Assembly (NCBI GenBank): GCA_000934385.1
Contig: KN880431.1
Span: 62,001-126,000 of the forward strand
Direction of reading: 5' to 3'
Origin: Cylindrobasidium torrendii FP15055 ss-10
Taxonomy: Eukaryota; Basidiomycota; Agaricomycetes; Agaricales; Physalacriaceae
DNA length: 64,000 bases
The notes beneath the pieces are model-generated. The model did no database searches. It saw only the letters and a list, made by a program, of their open reading frames with translations, and had not been told where the DNA came from. Below, piece by piece: positions 53,006 to 63,379 of the stretch. Every line of letters starts with the position of its first letter. The stretch's first letter is position 1. The translations under genes were made by a program, and so were the position numbers.

Positions 53006-54386
53006 TCAGTGGAAGAGTGCAATCGCGCCTAGGGAGCATACAAGTGCTACCAAGGTGAGGCGGTCGTTCAGGGAGAGCGCCCCATCAATGTCAGACGAGG
53101 AGCTCGAGGTGGATGCTGCTGCAGAGCGGGCACCGGAGCTCTTGCCTGTAGAACTGTTAATATTCGACGTTAAGTTCCTGTCATAAATGCATACCGGAGC
53201 TCGAAGAGCCTGAATCAGTGCTGGTGGCTGTCGCTGCCGCAGCGCCGTCCAGCGAGAGGCCATTGCTGATAGTGGCGGTAGTCTTGCAGTTGCTTGAGGA
53301 AGGAGTCATCTGGGGGGCAGTGGGAGTAACTGTCGTGCCGACGGTGTACGAGACAGGCTGGCCGTCAGCGGTGTAGACGCCGGTGTAGTATTGTGCAAAG
53401 GTGGAGTAGCCAGTGGATGTGCCGTCAATGGCGGTAACGTATACACCGGGAGGGTCTGTGGAGAGGACACATACGTGAGAACTTCGGTGGCCTGCGAAGG
53501 AAGTAATAACGCACATGCGACCTCAGCCTCGCAAGACTCGAAAGTACCGTTGAAGTTGTAGTTTCCGGGCATGACAAACTCACAACCCATCTCGTCGAGC
53601 TTGTGCTCACACATCACGCCCGACGACCAAGTCTCATTCGCGTTGGTGCAGATACGGAAGCAGACCTGGGAGTAGGACTTTCGAGGGGCGTTAGCGGACA
53701 TGAAGTGGGCAATGATGACAGACGCACGATGAAGGACATCCATTCTTCGAAGTGCAGATCATCTCCAGTAGCAATGTTGGTCGTAACATTCCCACCGACG
53801 GGGTTGCCGTCTCCGGACGCGCCATGAGGGTCGAGCTCGCCACCGTAATCGCCTTGCTGGAGGTTGAGCTTGGTGAAGTCGCCATAAGCCATCAGCTGGA
53901 CGTAGAAGTCTACAACAATAGTAAACAAGAATACTACGACGGCAGCAGAGGGACGCACCAGTCTTGATGAGCGACACGCCGGTGATGGTACCATCTGGGA
54001 TGACACGGGCGTTGTTGCGCGCCTTTGTGCACCAAGCGACTTCGTACGCCTATGAAATGTGAATATGAGGGTGGAGCGCATCAGATGGCAAGGCGCACCT
54101 CGGAGTCGCCAATGGTCACGCCAGCCTCGGGAGGTGCAAAGATACACCAGTCCTGCGAGGGAAATGGGTTAGCCGAAAGCGCAGTCGCGTTGGCAGCACT
54201 CACGTCGACGTCGTTGATCGAAATGAGGCGGGCGTAGGATGTCTGGTTGACATCGGTACCCAATGTCGCTTCAGGCGGGTTGGTCACACCCATGGTGCCA
54301 GTGGCAATAACGCCCTCGGAGAAGCTTGAGCTCTGGGCGGAGACTGCGCCAATGGCGGCAGCAGTAAGGAGGGCGGCGGAGAACAT
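53006..54386 (-). CDS. Secreted 'macrophage activating glycoprotein'-type protein, probably GPI-anchored
   Basis: About eight exons, roughly 340 residues. Signal peptide MFSAALLTAAAIGAVSAQ. The body has the segments of a family common in mushrooms: GTMGVTNPPEATLGTDVNQT, WCIFAPPEAGVTIGDSE, EVAWCTKARNNARVIPDGTI, DLHFEEWM, FRICTNANETW, MCEHKLDEMGCEFVMPG and PPGVYVTAIDGTSTGYSTF. Several Asn-X-Thr glycosylation sites and conserved cysteines are visible. A Ser/Thr/Ala-rich stalk precedes a hydrophobic end (LTLVALVCSLGAIALFH) like a GPI-attachment signal. Molecular function is unknown; the name comes from database labels for relatives as I remember them. The last intron uses an acceptor after TTCTACAG, which keeps SSGKSSGARS in frame. 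A TATA box lies about 110 bp upstream. Confidence 0.85.
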
Positions 54387-54493
54387 GTTGTAGCAAGATG
54401 GAGAGTATATGGTAAGCTTGTGGGTAACGAGTGACTGATGCTCTAATGGCGTGTGAGGGGGAAGCAGGCAGAAACGAATAAAGTGAAACTAGC

Positions 54494-54502
54494 CTTTATA
54501 TA
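54494..54502 (-). promoter_or_regulatory. TATA box of the secreted glycoprotein gene
   Basis: TATATAAAG on the minus strand, about 108 bp upstream of the ATG at 54386. Confidence 0.6.
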
Positions 54503-55270
54503 CGCGCAGGCTCCACTTCCGGCGAATCGCTGTTCAATGTTTGCGCAGGCGCCCCAAAAATAACTGCCGCTCGAGGCAAGGGCCGCATGCGCTGCCAAAA
54601 GTCCCAAATTTGAAGTGGATGGACACCGCAGCGAGCAGCAAGCAATTTCTGGAAGAGTCACTGCCGTCCACTCGCCTGCGAGATTCTGGCGCTTTTTTCA
54701 GCGCAATTCAAGCTTGAAGGCTTGCTCAGCCAGGCTCAGGCTGCTTGAAACAGTAGCCCGTCGATTCCTAACATAACATTGATATAGTGTGGAGTCCACG
54801 GCAAGTCCATGGTAATGAGAATTATACTGGACATATTGTTGCCACATTGAAGTTAGCCCGTTACCTCTTGTGCGTGCTATCCTTTTCCTCTCTACTAGTA
54901 CTATGGATAGAGAACGTCAGAACCAAGTTCACACTGACCAGAATCCATCGGGAGTCGGCCCGGGTGCCAATTGAGTGAGACTTGCGACTGACCGTGACAC
55001 TGTTATCCGTTGTTCCCAACTTTCACTGACTTCGATGTACAAAGTGATGGTCAACGCCAGACCAGAAACAGAACCTTTCTTGGTCAGCTAGAATGCAAGC
55101 TTTGATTGTGACTGGGAGGGTAAACACTGACTCATCTATTGGACCCGGTGATAGAGTACGCGCCATATGGGTTTGTTCGAGGTTATCTACCGTTCAAGTT
55201 ATCCTCGGTTATCCTAACCCCACGACTCTTGACTCTTATCTTCCTACCACCACCATCACATCCACCAGCC
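54503..55270. other. Divergent intergenic region before bleomycin hydrolase
   Basis: About 770 bp. A pyrimidine-rich tract with CCACCACCATCACATCC lies just before the hydrolase start. Short frames at 54787-54978 and 55093-55578 are not supported. No RNA gene seen. Confidence 0.45.
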
Positions 55271-57019
55271 ATGGGTTCATCACCATCACGCCCCGAAGAG
55301 AGCACAGCAGAGTACAACGAGAAGAACTCTGTCCACGCCGCCACCGCACAGCTCTCCTCGATGTCACTTCGAGCTGCCAAATCCGCCAACGGCACCTTGT
55401 CCTTGTCGAATGTGTCCGACTGGGAAACCGATGCAGAGGCCGACCCCAAGGCACAGCTGGCGCGCACCATCCTCAACCACTCCGACATTCGCTCGGCCCT
55501 TATCTCTCGTGGCGCCCTCGTCGCCGACCCCCACGTATTCAATCACGAAATCGACTTCAAGACGGGTCCGGTGACTAGCCAGAAGAGCTCTGGTCGATGC
55601 TGGCTGTTTGCCACCACCAACGTCGCCAGATACTCGGTGATGCAGAAGTTGAACTTGAAGGATTTCCAGCTATCGCAGGTACGCATACATACACTTGAGT
55701 TGGCCGTACCCTAACGTTGTCCCAATCAGTCGTATCTATTCTTCTGGGATAAGCTGAACAAGGCTAACTATTATCTTGAATCCTCCATTGAGCTGGCGGA
55801 CAGGCCTCTGGACGACCGGACTGTCTACACCCTTGCGACCGACCTCATAAATGACGGTGGTCAGTGGGACATGGCCGTCAACCTCCTTCTTAACTATGGT
55901 GTTGTCCCCCAATCCTTGTACCCCGAATCGCTGCACTCTTCCCTCACCGGACCCCTCAACACCCTTCTGAAGACCAAGCTGAGGGAAGACGCATTGATAT
56001 TGCGTCGCTTGTCCCAAACTCTCAAGGCACAATCACTCGCACCTGAGGTGATCACATCGACTCTGCGCGCGGAGAAAGAGCGCCTCATGCAAGAGGTCTA
56101 CAATGTTATGACAGCCACTCTTGGTGTGCCGCCCATGCCTGACCAGAAGTTTACTTGGGAATACTACGATGCGGATGGCAAGGTTGGCACCTTCACTGGC
56201 ACACCGGTTGAGTTTTTCGAGAAGTACGCGGCCAAGCCATACCATGTACGTGCGTTTGCCTGCGTTGGTGGCTTTTTTTTGGTGACACTTTGCCTAGCCA
56301 AAGGACTCGTTCTCGTTGGTCAATGACCCGCGCAATGAGTACTCGAAGCTTTACACTGTCGATAAGCTGGGCAATGTCTGGGGCGCACGTCCTGTTCTCT
56401 GTCCGTCTGCAAGCTTGCCTTGCGTGAATGACAAAAAACTTACAAGTCTTAGATGTCAACACCGAGATAGAGAACATGAAGGCGGCCGTGGTGAAGATGA
56501 TCAAAGCTGGACAGCCCGTCTTCTTTGGATGCGATGTTGGCCAGTCGTCCGACAGTGCCTCCGGAATCATGGATACTGCACTGTTCAAATACGAGGTCTG
56601 TTCGATATCCTCACCCCTACTAGAAGGCATCTGCTCATTTCCACCCCAGAGCGCATTTGATATCACTCTCGGTCTGACCAAGGCAGAACGCCTGCAGGTC
56701 AGCGAGTCCGCGATGACCCACGCTATGGTGATAACCGCGGTGCACCTCGACGCGAATGGCAAGCCCGTGCGCTACAAGGTAGAAAACTCATGGGGGGATG
56801 CTGTCGGTGACAAGGGATACTTCCTCATGTCAGATGCCTGGTTTGAAGAATTTGTCTTCCAAGTTGTTGTGCCGCGTGCCTTTGCGCCGAAGAAGCTGGT
56901 CGAGGTCTATGATGGTGGTGACCCATCTGTGTACCCTGTATGGGATCCTATGGTGCGTTCTTCCTATGCTCATGCAGTAATCTGTTTTTGAGATGAGTTC
57001 ACAGGGTGCTCTGGCATAG
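55271..57019 (+). CDS. BLH1: Bleomycin hydrolase (cysteine peptidase, C1B), 497 aa
   Basis: Six exons (55271-55678, 55730-56245, 56298-56400, 56447-56595, 56650-56952, 57005-57019) sum to 497 residues. The papain-type triad is present: Cys110 in SSGRCWLFATTNVARY, His in AMTHAMVITAVH, Asn in KVENSWGDAVGDKGYF. Family segments include DLINDGGQWDMAVNLLLNYG, VVPQSLYPES and PVFFGCDVGQ. The last exon adds only GALA and the stop, giving the family's usual WDPMGALA-type end; that short C-terminal arm lies in the active site and gives aminopeptidase trimming. The cytosolic homohexameric enzyme acts on peptides and homocysteine thiolactone in yeast (Lap3/Blh1). A disordered N-terminus of about 50 residues (MGSSPSRPEES) is longer than in yeast. 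MGSS could be N-myristoylated, which is only a guess. Confidence 0.96.
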
Positions 57020-57465
57020 TAGCTCTTGTTGCATTAGAATTTTTTGTATCTTGGACCATGGAATGTTTTCGGTGTGACAATAAGCAAGCGAATTTGGACT
57101 TGGAGTGTAGAGGGAGCCGCTTTGAAGGAGTACTAAAGTGCCGAGAAGATGTTATTGATCCTACGAGATAACTCACTTGCGTATCCGTCCCAGACTATTA
57201 CATCGGCACATCTTGAGACTCTAAGATCCCGGCCACGATGCTAACGGCTTTATAAAGACGGTCACTTTACACCAAGTATGGTAATACAGAAGCGATCGCG
57301 GCGCGGGGATAGCTCCCGGTCCCTTGATCAACCTCAACGCGCAGCCATCAAGTAAGGTATAAAAGAACGCGACATGCTTACTTTCCGTTTCTGCTTTTAC
57401 CGCTTCCACTCCTTCCTTTTTTATCACACCCCTCCCACTCGCTCAGACTACACGTAACGGCAGAC
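57020..57465. other. Promoter region of the adhesin-like gene
   Basis: 446 bp between two plus-strand genes. A TATA box is at 57358-57364 (listed separately) and a pyrimidine tract lies between it and the start codon. No further gene. Confidence 0.45.
57358..57364 (+). promoter_or_regulatory. TATA box of the adhesin-like membrane protein gene
   Basis: TATAAAA 102 bp upstream of the ATG at 57466. It supports that start against internal ATGs near the membrane segment. Confidence 0.6.
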
Positions 57466-58954
57466 ATGAGCAAACCCTCATTTCGTAGTTGGATGGGTAC
57501 CGTATGGGCACGGATGAGACAGCGAGGAGAATGTGGGTAGCATTGGCAGTGTCGACAGCGTTGTTCATGCTGAAATGAGATGTAGATGACGAGCTACGGA
57601 CGGAGGAGCCCCATGCCCACCAACAATACGCAGACTCTTCTGAAGAGGCCATTGGGCTTTTGGGTAATGAAGACCGCAACGACTTGGATAACCAGGTGTA
57701 CAGACGCAGAAGACGCTTCTGCTGCGGAGGAGAGTGCGTGTGGTATCTTCGGATACGTCCCAGCCTGTTTTGATGGACCTCTTCTCCAGTTGCCTTCTCG
57801 TGTGGAAAGCCATTGGCGTCGTCTTTCTTTGTGCTCTGGTGTTGGGCGGCATCAAGCTCGTCTTATGGGCCATTACTGTATGCTCTCTGACCGTTTGTTC
57901 CGACCGCGTCTGTTAAACCAATCCCAGCCTGTGGATACTGGATTGGAGAAGATGCCGGCATGGAGTACATCCTTGGGCTGCCTGGATGCGCCGCTCGTTA
58001 TGAAAGGCGGCAAGTCGACCATGAAGGTGCCGCTTGGCTCTCATTATGAGCATGCCTTCGATGTCCGCGGCGACGCTGTCGGAACCATCTTCCTAACAGA
58101 AGGCGCTGCGGACGCCAAGGATGTTGAATACGATATCTTGGTATCTGGCAACGACCAGTCCCTTCTCGACCAAGTTACCATTGTCGATCCTCTTTCGGAT
58201 GAATCGACGAACAGTCGGCTTATGATGAATACCCCGTGGGTAGAGAAAGGGTCTCCCTCTTGTATTCGTTTCGACATCGTTGTGCGCATTCCGACGGGAC
58301 TCAAGAAGCTATCTATCGCATCAGTATGTTCAAGTCGTCCGTTTTCTCTGTTGTGAAGATCACTGAGTGCAGTGCTAGCACGCCGTAGCGCAAGTCCAAT
58401 TTGACCACTCAACTCAAATGCATCTGGACGACCTTCGTGTCACCCTCTATGCGATCGACAGAAGAAATATGATCCTTCCCCGCGACACCGTCCGCGCCGA
58501 CATAATGAAACTCGAAGTCTTCCGTGGTTGGATCGTCGGAGACGTCAACATAGTGAAAAGCACAACCATCAACACTCAACGAGGGAATGGCATCATGAAT
58601 GTCCGCGTACATCCCGTTGCCGGGGACAGCGCTGCTCAGCTGCAGACGACCACTGGAGCTGGGCGAACAGATATCTTCTACATCGAGGATCGTGTACGAC
58701 AGCACCGTGCTATCGATAGCACACACATTTCGTCTCTCAACGGGGAAATGTATCTGACGTACAAGAAGGCTGCGTTCGATGGGTTGGTCTCGTTGAAGTC
58801 AGGAGCATACACCACAACAGGGCTCAGTGAGCTACCGCAAAGTTCGCTGGAGAAGGAAGGCCTTGATGAGAAATGGACGCACTGGGCGGGGAGCCCTGAG
58901 GGTGCTGATAGGTTGACAATATCGTCTAGAGGGTGGACGGGACTTTATCTTTGA
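57466..58954 (+). CDS. Type II membrane protein with adhesin-like beta-repeat domain, 424 aa
   Basis: Five exons (57466-57532, 57586-57733, 57790-57877, 57928-58323, 58379-58954) sum to 424 residues. The cytosolic N-terminus (MSKPSFRSWMGTVWARM) contains EAIGLL (44-49), a dileucine sorting signal of the AP-3 type, and YRRRRRFCCGG next to the membrane, where the Cys pair could be palmitoylated. One helix (about 79-101, IGVVFLCALVLGGIKLVLWA) is followed by a large lumenal or extracellular part of beta-rich repeats (FDVRGDAVGTIFLTEGAADA, LEVFRGWIVGDVNIVKSTTI, INTQRGNGIMNVRV). The alternation resembles the 'putative adhesin' DUF4097 fold seen in many fungal membrane proteins; this assignment is tentative. 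The dileucine motif predicts the vacuole rather than the cell surface. Exon phases and the TATA box support this start. Confidence 0.75.
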
Positions 58955-59215
58955 AAGAGACAACACTCACATTCACTACGTTATACTGATAGTCTTTATC
59001 CTCTCCCTGTTTTGTACTTATAGCATCACAATTTACATGGCAAACAGAAGGGACCAAGTTCTGAATAATCGAGCCAAAATACTAGTAAGTGACAATGGCA
59101 TAGCAGTAGCGATATAGATGTACATAGACTTGGCGCGATGTCGTAAAAAAGAGCACAAAAAATCATGAGGATATCAACACGAACGCGATGGGTATATTCG
59201 AGGGAAAAAAAAGCT

Positions 59216-61622
59216 TCAACCTGCTAGATCGTCCACCGTCAAGTCCCCCTCAGCCGGTATCATATCCAGAATGCAGGACGACTTTTCCTGCGGCCTGCCA
59301 TTCGTAGACTTCTGAGGAGCACCATGGTTCAAACTGGCGCCAGCGTTCAAACTACCGAGGGGCACACGCTTGACTCTTGTCACCATCCCACGCAGTCTGT
59401 CGTTCGCCGCGACCGACTTGTACATATCGACCTCGCGGGAGAGTTCGTCCCGCTCCAGTCGAAGCTCATCGCGCTCCCTTGTAACAGTCGCGTGTTTCTA
59501 TCGCACCAAGTCAGTCTAAAAGTAGCTATTTTTGCTGGCAAAAAGACGCACATATCGAGATTCGGCAAGTTCGTTCCGTATGCGTTCCACATACTGTATC
59601 CTTTGCAATGGGTTCTTGTGGCCCATGATCTCGGCGTTGAATTTGCTCAGCTGCTGAGCGACGTCCTCTGCGAGCTCGTTCTTCACCAGCAGATCCCCAA
59701 CCTTGTCCGCTAGTAGTCGGTATCCCTCGTATACCTGTTCAGCGCCCGCCAGCTCGCTGGTCAATCTGTAAAAGGGTTGAGAACTTTGCTTGCTTGCAGC
59801 AATGAGAAAGACTTACGAGTCCACTTGTACACGCAGTGCTTCTTCGGCAATATCATGCTGTTGAACGGCGACACGCAAATCTTGCATCAATTTGGCGCTC
59901 TGCCGAAGCTCTGCCTGGTGTTGGGCATCCAAACTATTCAAAGTGTCTTGAAGCTGGGCGGCATCGAGCTTGTACTGTTCTGAGGATCCCCTCAGCTCTT
60001 CCGATATGGCCCTCGCGGCTTCAAGGAGCTCGTTGGCCTTGCTCGTAATTTCTCGTTCTTTTTCGATGGCGAGAGTGGCCACATCCTTGTCTTGCACTAC
60101 TTGTGCAAGGTCCTTCGCCAGGACCGCGTTCTCTGTCCGAGTCCCTTCCAGTTCTTGCTCAGCCGCGGAATACGCGAAAAGAAGTTCATTGCAAATCAGC
60201 CGTTGTTGCTCGCATGATTGGGTGGTGGCAATGGCCAGCTCGTCCAGAGTGACGGAATCTGTGAGCTCCTTCTGCACTTGAGCGACAAGGGCATCGAGGT
60301 CGTGGAAAGAAGGAGGCAAAGGAGGACGAATATCAGCCGAGCGGAGGAATCGTATTTCTTCGTGAAGGTCGCGTATTTCCCGGTCAGCTAGCGCTAGACG
60401 ATCTTTCATCTGTCGTAGGATATGTGCGAGCTCCGTCACTTGCGCGTTTGAGTTTGCGAGCTTTCTTTCCAAGCGGAAGGAGTGCCAAGTCATAGCCGTG
60501 TTGGCTAGAGTTACGCCGTCGTGAACAGCATTGGAGACTGTGTTTGCGTAGAGGTGGGCATAGAGCACCGTGAGTCGTTTAAGTTGAATCCATAGACTTT
60601 CAGAATGCTGCACAGCGGCTTCTTCAGCGGACCTGCAGGTCTCCAGCTCTGCGCGCAGCTCCTCCGTTGTCGATAGAGAGGCTCGGACCGAATCCTTGAG
60701 ATCCTGGCATTCATTCCGTAGTGCATCCATGTCGTTGTCTTTGCCCACCCTCAGGTCCATACAACATGCTTCTGCAATCTCTTTGCGCTTGCGCTCGCTC
60801 GTTGCTGTCTTCTCTAGTTCAGCAATCCGTTTGTCGCGTTCACGAAGGTCATCTTTCCGTCGTGCCTCCGCGGCCTGCAGACTCTTCTTGAGCTCGGTGA
60901 TATCTGACTGCTTGGATGCCGCCTGAGATTTATCGTGCTCAGCAGCGCGCAACTTGATTCGGAGTTCACGAATCTCGGTCTTGTCGTTGTTGGATGCCTT
61001 CGTGAGGTCATTGACGCGCGCGTTTAGCGCGTCGTCGTGCTTCTTCTGCTTGTCCAATCGAGTGGCCTGGTCGTTGTTGGTCTTCTGGGCATGAGCAAGA
61101 TCCAATTTCAGTCGAGAGATCTCGGATTGGTACTGTAACAAAATTGAAAATAATGCAGGCGCGTATGGCTGCATACGCACGGCTTGCTTGTCTTCTTTGT
61201 GCACTCGTTCCAGGTCCTCAACCTTCTTCTGTAGCGCTGCATATCGTTCGGCCATGTTGGTGGACGGGGCTCTGGAAGACTTGGGAGCAGACTTGGATGG
61301 CCCACTTGCAGTGGTTGGTGGAGGCCCTGTATTTGCTCAGTTTCGGATGAGGAACATTGGAATTGCGCACCTTCATCTATCTTCTCAGTGCCAAACCGAT
61401 CAGCTTTCTCCAAAAACGCTCCCCGTTTGTATGCATCCAGTTGAGATTCTGCGCTCTTGTGAGCACCCCGACGCGAATTCAAAGGCCAGCCTTGCCTGTG
61501 GGTATGTTGTATGTTCCCGGCCCAGGTGTATCAGGGACTGCCAGTGCAATTAGATCCTATTCGAATGGTCGCAAGCAATCCGCACCTTTCTTGGGCTCAA
61601 ATCTGGGCCCCCTTGGGAACAT
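59216..61622 (-). CDS. Coiled-coil protein with STPG-like motif and HMMR-like C-terminus, 704 aa
   Basis: Seven exons (61586-61622, 61496-61537, 61371-61448, 61181-61326, 59817-61132, 59552-59765, 59216-59497) sum to 704 residues. The N-terminus is [12 protein letters not shown], then [11 protein letters not shown], a PG-rich repeat like those of sperm-tail and microtubule-associated (STPG) proteins, and [19 protein letters not shown]. About 500 residues of coiled coil follow ([18 protein letters not shown] to [16 protein letters not shown]). The C-terminal segment [20 protein letters not shown] resembles the LLGHQN-KQKIKHV-KLK box of the hyaluronan-mediated motility receptor (HMMR), a spindle and centrosome protein. 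A role with microtubules or the spindle pole is inferred. Intron 2 (61449-61495) is GC-AG (ACAG|GCAAGG); with it the exon lengths divide by three. Confidence 0.82.
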
Positions 61623-62200
61623 TATCAGTTACCGTCCAATTCACGGTCAAATGGCAAGTCCAACTTTCATGTCGATCACATGGGCGTGGACACGGTCCGA
61701 ACTTCCGAATTGCACTTACCACCGACCACGACATCGTTGTTCTTGCCAGCGGCCACGGCGCCAGAGGAATGGTTGGACTATTGCCTGTTACACCCGCATA
61801 TTTCTCATAATGGATTGTTGCAGTCTGCCCTTTTCAACTTCCAATCCCTGCTGCTGGTCATCCTCCTGCTCATATGCACGTGCACGTATGTACGCGCTCT
61901 GGCGCCCAGATTGATCGACAGAAATAAAGAAGGGTGCGTTCAATTTACACTTATTCCACTTCCACGTCTCATACGACCGCAGCTTCCTCGGCTTGTTCTT
62001 TATGTCGGCGCGAGTTGGTGCGTATCTTGTGCCCATCCTCACACTCAAGCTCACAGTCAGCAGGGGAACGCCTATCACCTTACGTTTCGCTAGCATGTAT
62101 AGTCATGGCAGCCACTATCTTGCTACAATGACGAACGCGATCATATTTCCTACATATTCCCTGGATGTACCATACTTCTACGGTTCAACGCGATGGATAA
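61623..62200. other. Intergenic region
   Basis: 578 bp between the coiled-coil gene start and the RPA43 stop, both on minus. Overlapping frames on both strands (61680-62131) show no coding character. No RNA gene seen. Confidence 0.45.
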
Positions 62201-63270
62201 TCAAGACTGCTTGCGCTTGGATTTCTTCTTTTTGGGAGCCGCCGTCTCCTCCTCCGCCTTTCGCTTTGCCGCTGCCTTTTTCCCCAGCCTTTCCTGCCTG
62301 TCAAACGGGTCCTCAAGTTCGCTGTCAGAATCGCTCGACGGGAGCTGGGGCTCTTCTTCCGGCACATCGTGTGCGTCGTCCTCCGGAAGCGGCTTATTGT
62401 CTGAATAACGAGGATGGAATGGGTCGTCTTGTAATGAACCAGTGACCGACAACATTTCATTCGCGACAGTCAACCTGAACCAACCCGGATTAACATTGGT
62501 TGAGCGACAGTGAGGACAAACGTACCCAATCACCGTGAAGCTTAGATTATTGGCGGCATCGCCGATTGGCTTGGCTGTGAGACTGTGTATCCATTTGCCT
62601 CCCACTTCTTCAGAGGGTTTCTCCTCGCTAGCTGCGTCTGGTCCAAAATCGGGGTCATTTTCCGCCGGACCGTGTTCAAATTCCCAGGTGTTTTCAGGTA
62701 TATGGCGTCGTGGTATTGAGACGTTGAATGTACGATGAATGAGCAGGGATATATGATCAGGCGAGCAGACGCTGATTTTGCCCTCTGGAATGGCATGAGT
62801 GTTTATCAGAAATAGAGTATAGCATATAGGCATACCCAATCGCATGCCTATACGAGGGCTCCATACAGTTGCGTCAAATGCAACCCTGCAAATGATGAAG
62901 GGACAATCGGCCAAAATGGGTGCCTTCTGATTCAGGAAAGATAGTTTAGAGTGTGCTAGTACAACTCCTTGTAATGCTGGGATATATCTATGAACATGAG
63001 AACAGGTATCCGGTCTGAGCAGGGAACACACCTCATAACCATCGAGTCCAAAAGTTCGTTGCATCCCTTTGCGATATCATTCGCGAACACAGGTGATACA
63101 GAGAGGGTGACCTCTGAGCGGATTACACGAAACTCGGTGTCCTTCGCCTTCGCCTTTGTCTCCTTCTTGCCATTCTTAGAGGCAGCATCGATTTTGGGGC
63201 GTTTCGCTGCCTTTTCGACGCCTGGCGCGACGGACTTGCGCTTTTTTGTTGTTGAAGTATGAACGGACAT
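62201..63270 (-). CDS. RPA43: DNA-directed RNA polymerase I subunit RPA43, 307 aa
   Basis: Four exons (63032-63270, 62836-62987, 62526-62784, 62201-62474) sum to 307 residues. A basic N-terminal tail (TTKKRKSVAPGVEKAAKRPK) precedes the tip domain (FRVIRSEVTLSVSPVFANDI, LLDSMVMRYIPALQGVVLAH) and then an OB domain (GKISVCSPDHISLLIHRTFN, SIPRRHIPENTWEFEHG). An acidic Ser/Asp stretch (SSDSDSELEDPFDRQERLGK) and a Lys-rich end (APKKKKSKRKQS) follow. RPA43 forms the stalk of Pol I with RPA14-type partners and binds Rrn3 to start rRNA transcription in the nucleolus. Length is typical (yeast 326). All introns are GT-AG, 44-51 nt. The start is 109 bp from PAM16. Confidence 0.88.
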
Positions 63271-63379
63271 GGCAGAAAAATCTTGGGTGGGATTGATCGC
63301 CGTGTGCAGCCGGACTTGGTACTCCTCCGTCATCATCCTAGCCTGTCTGCGACCTTCGTGTTTTCCCTCGCTTGCAACA
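63271..63379. promoter_or_regulatory. 109-bp bidirectional promoter of RPA43 and PAM16
   Basis: The start codons at 63270 (-) and 63380 (+) are only 109 bp apart, so both promoters and 5' UTRs must lie here or overlap the other gene. No TATA box seen. Confidence 0.6.
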
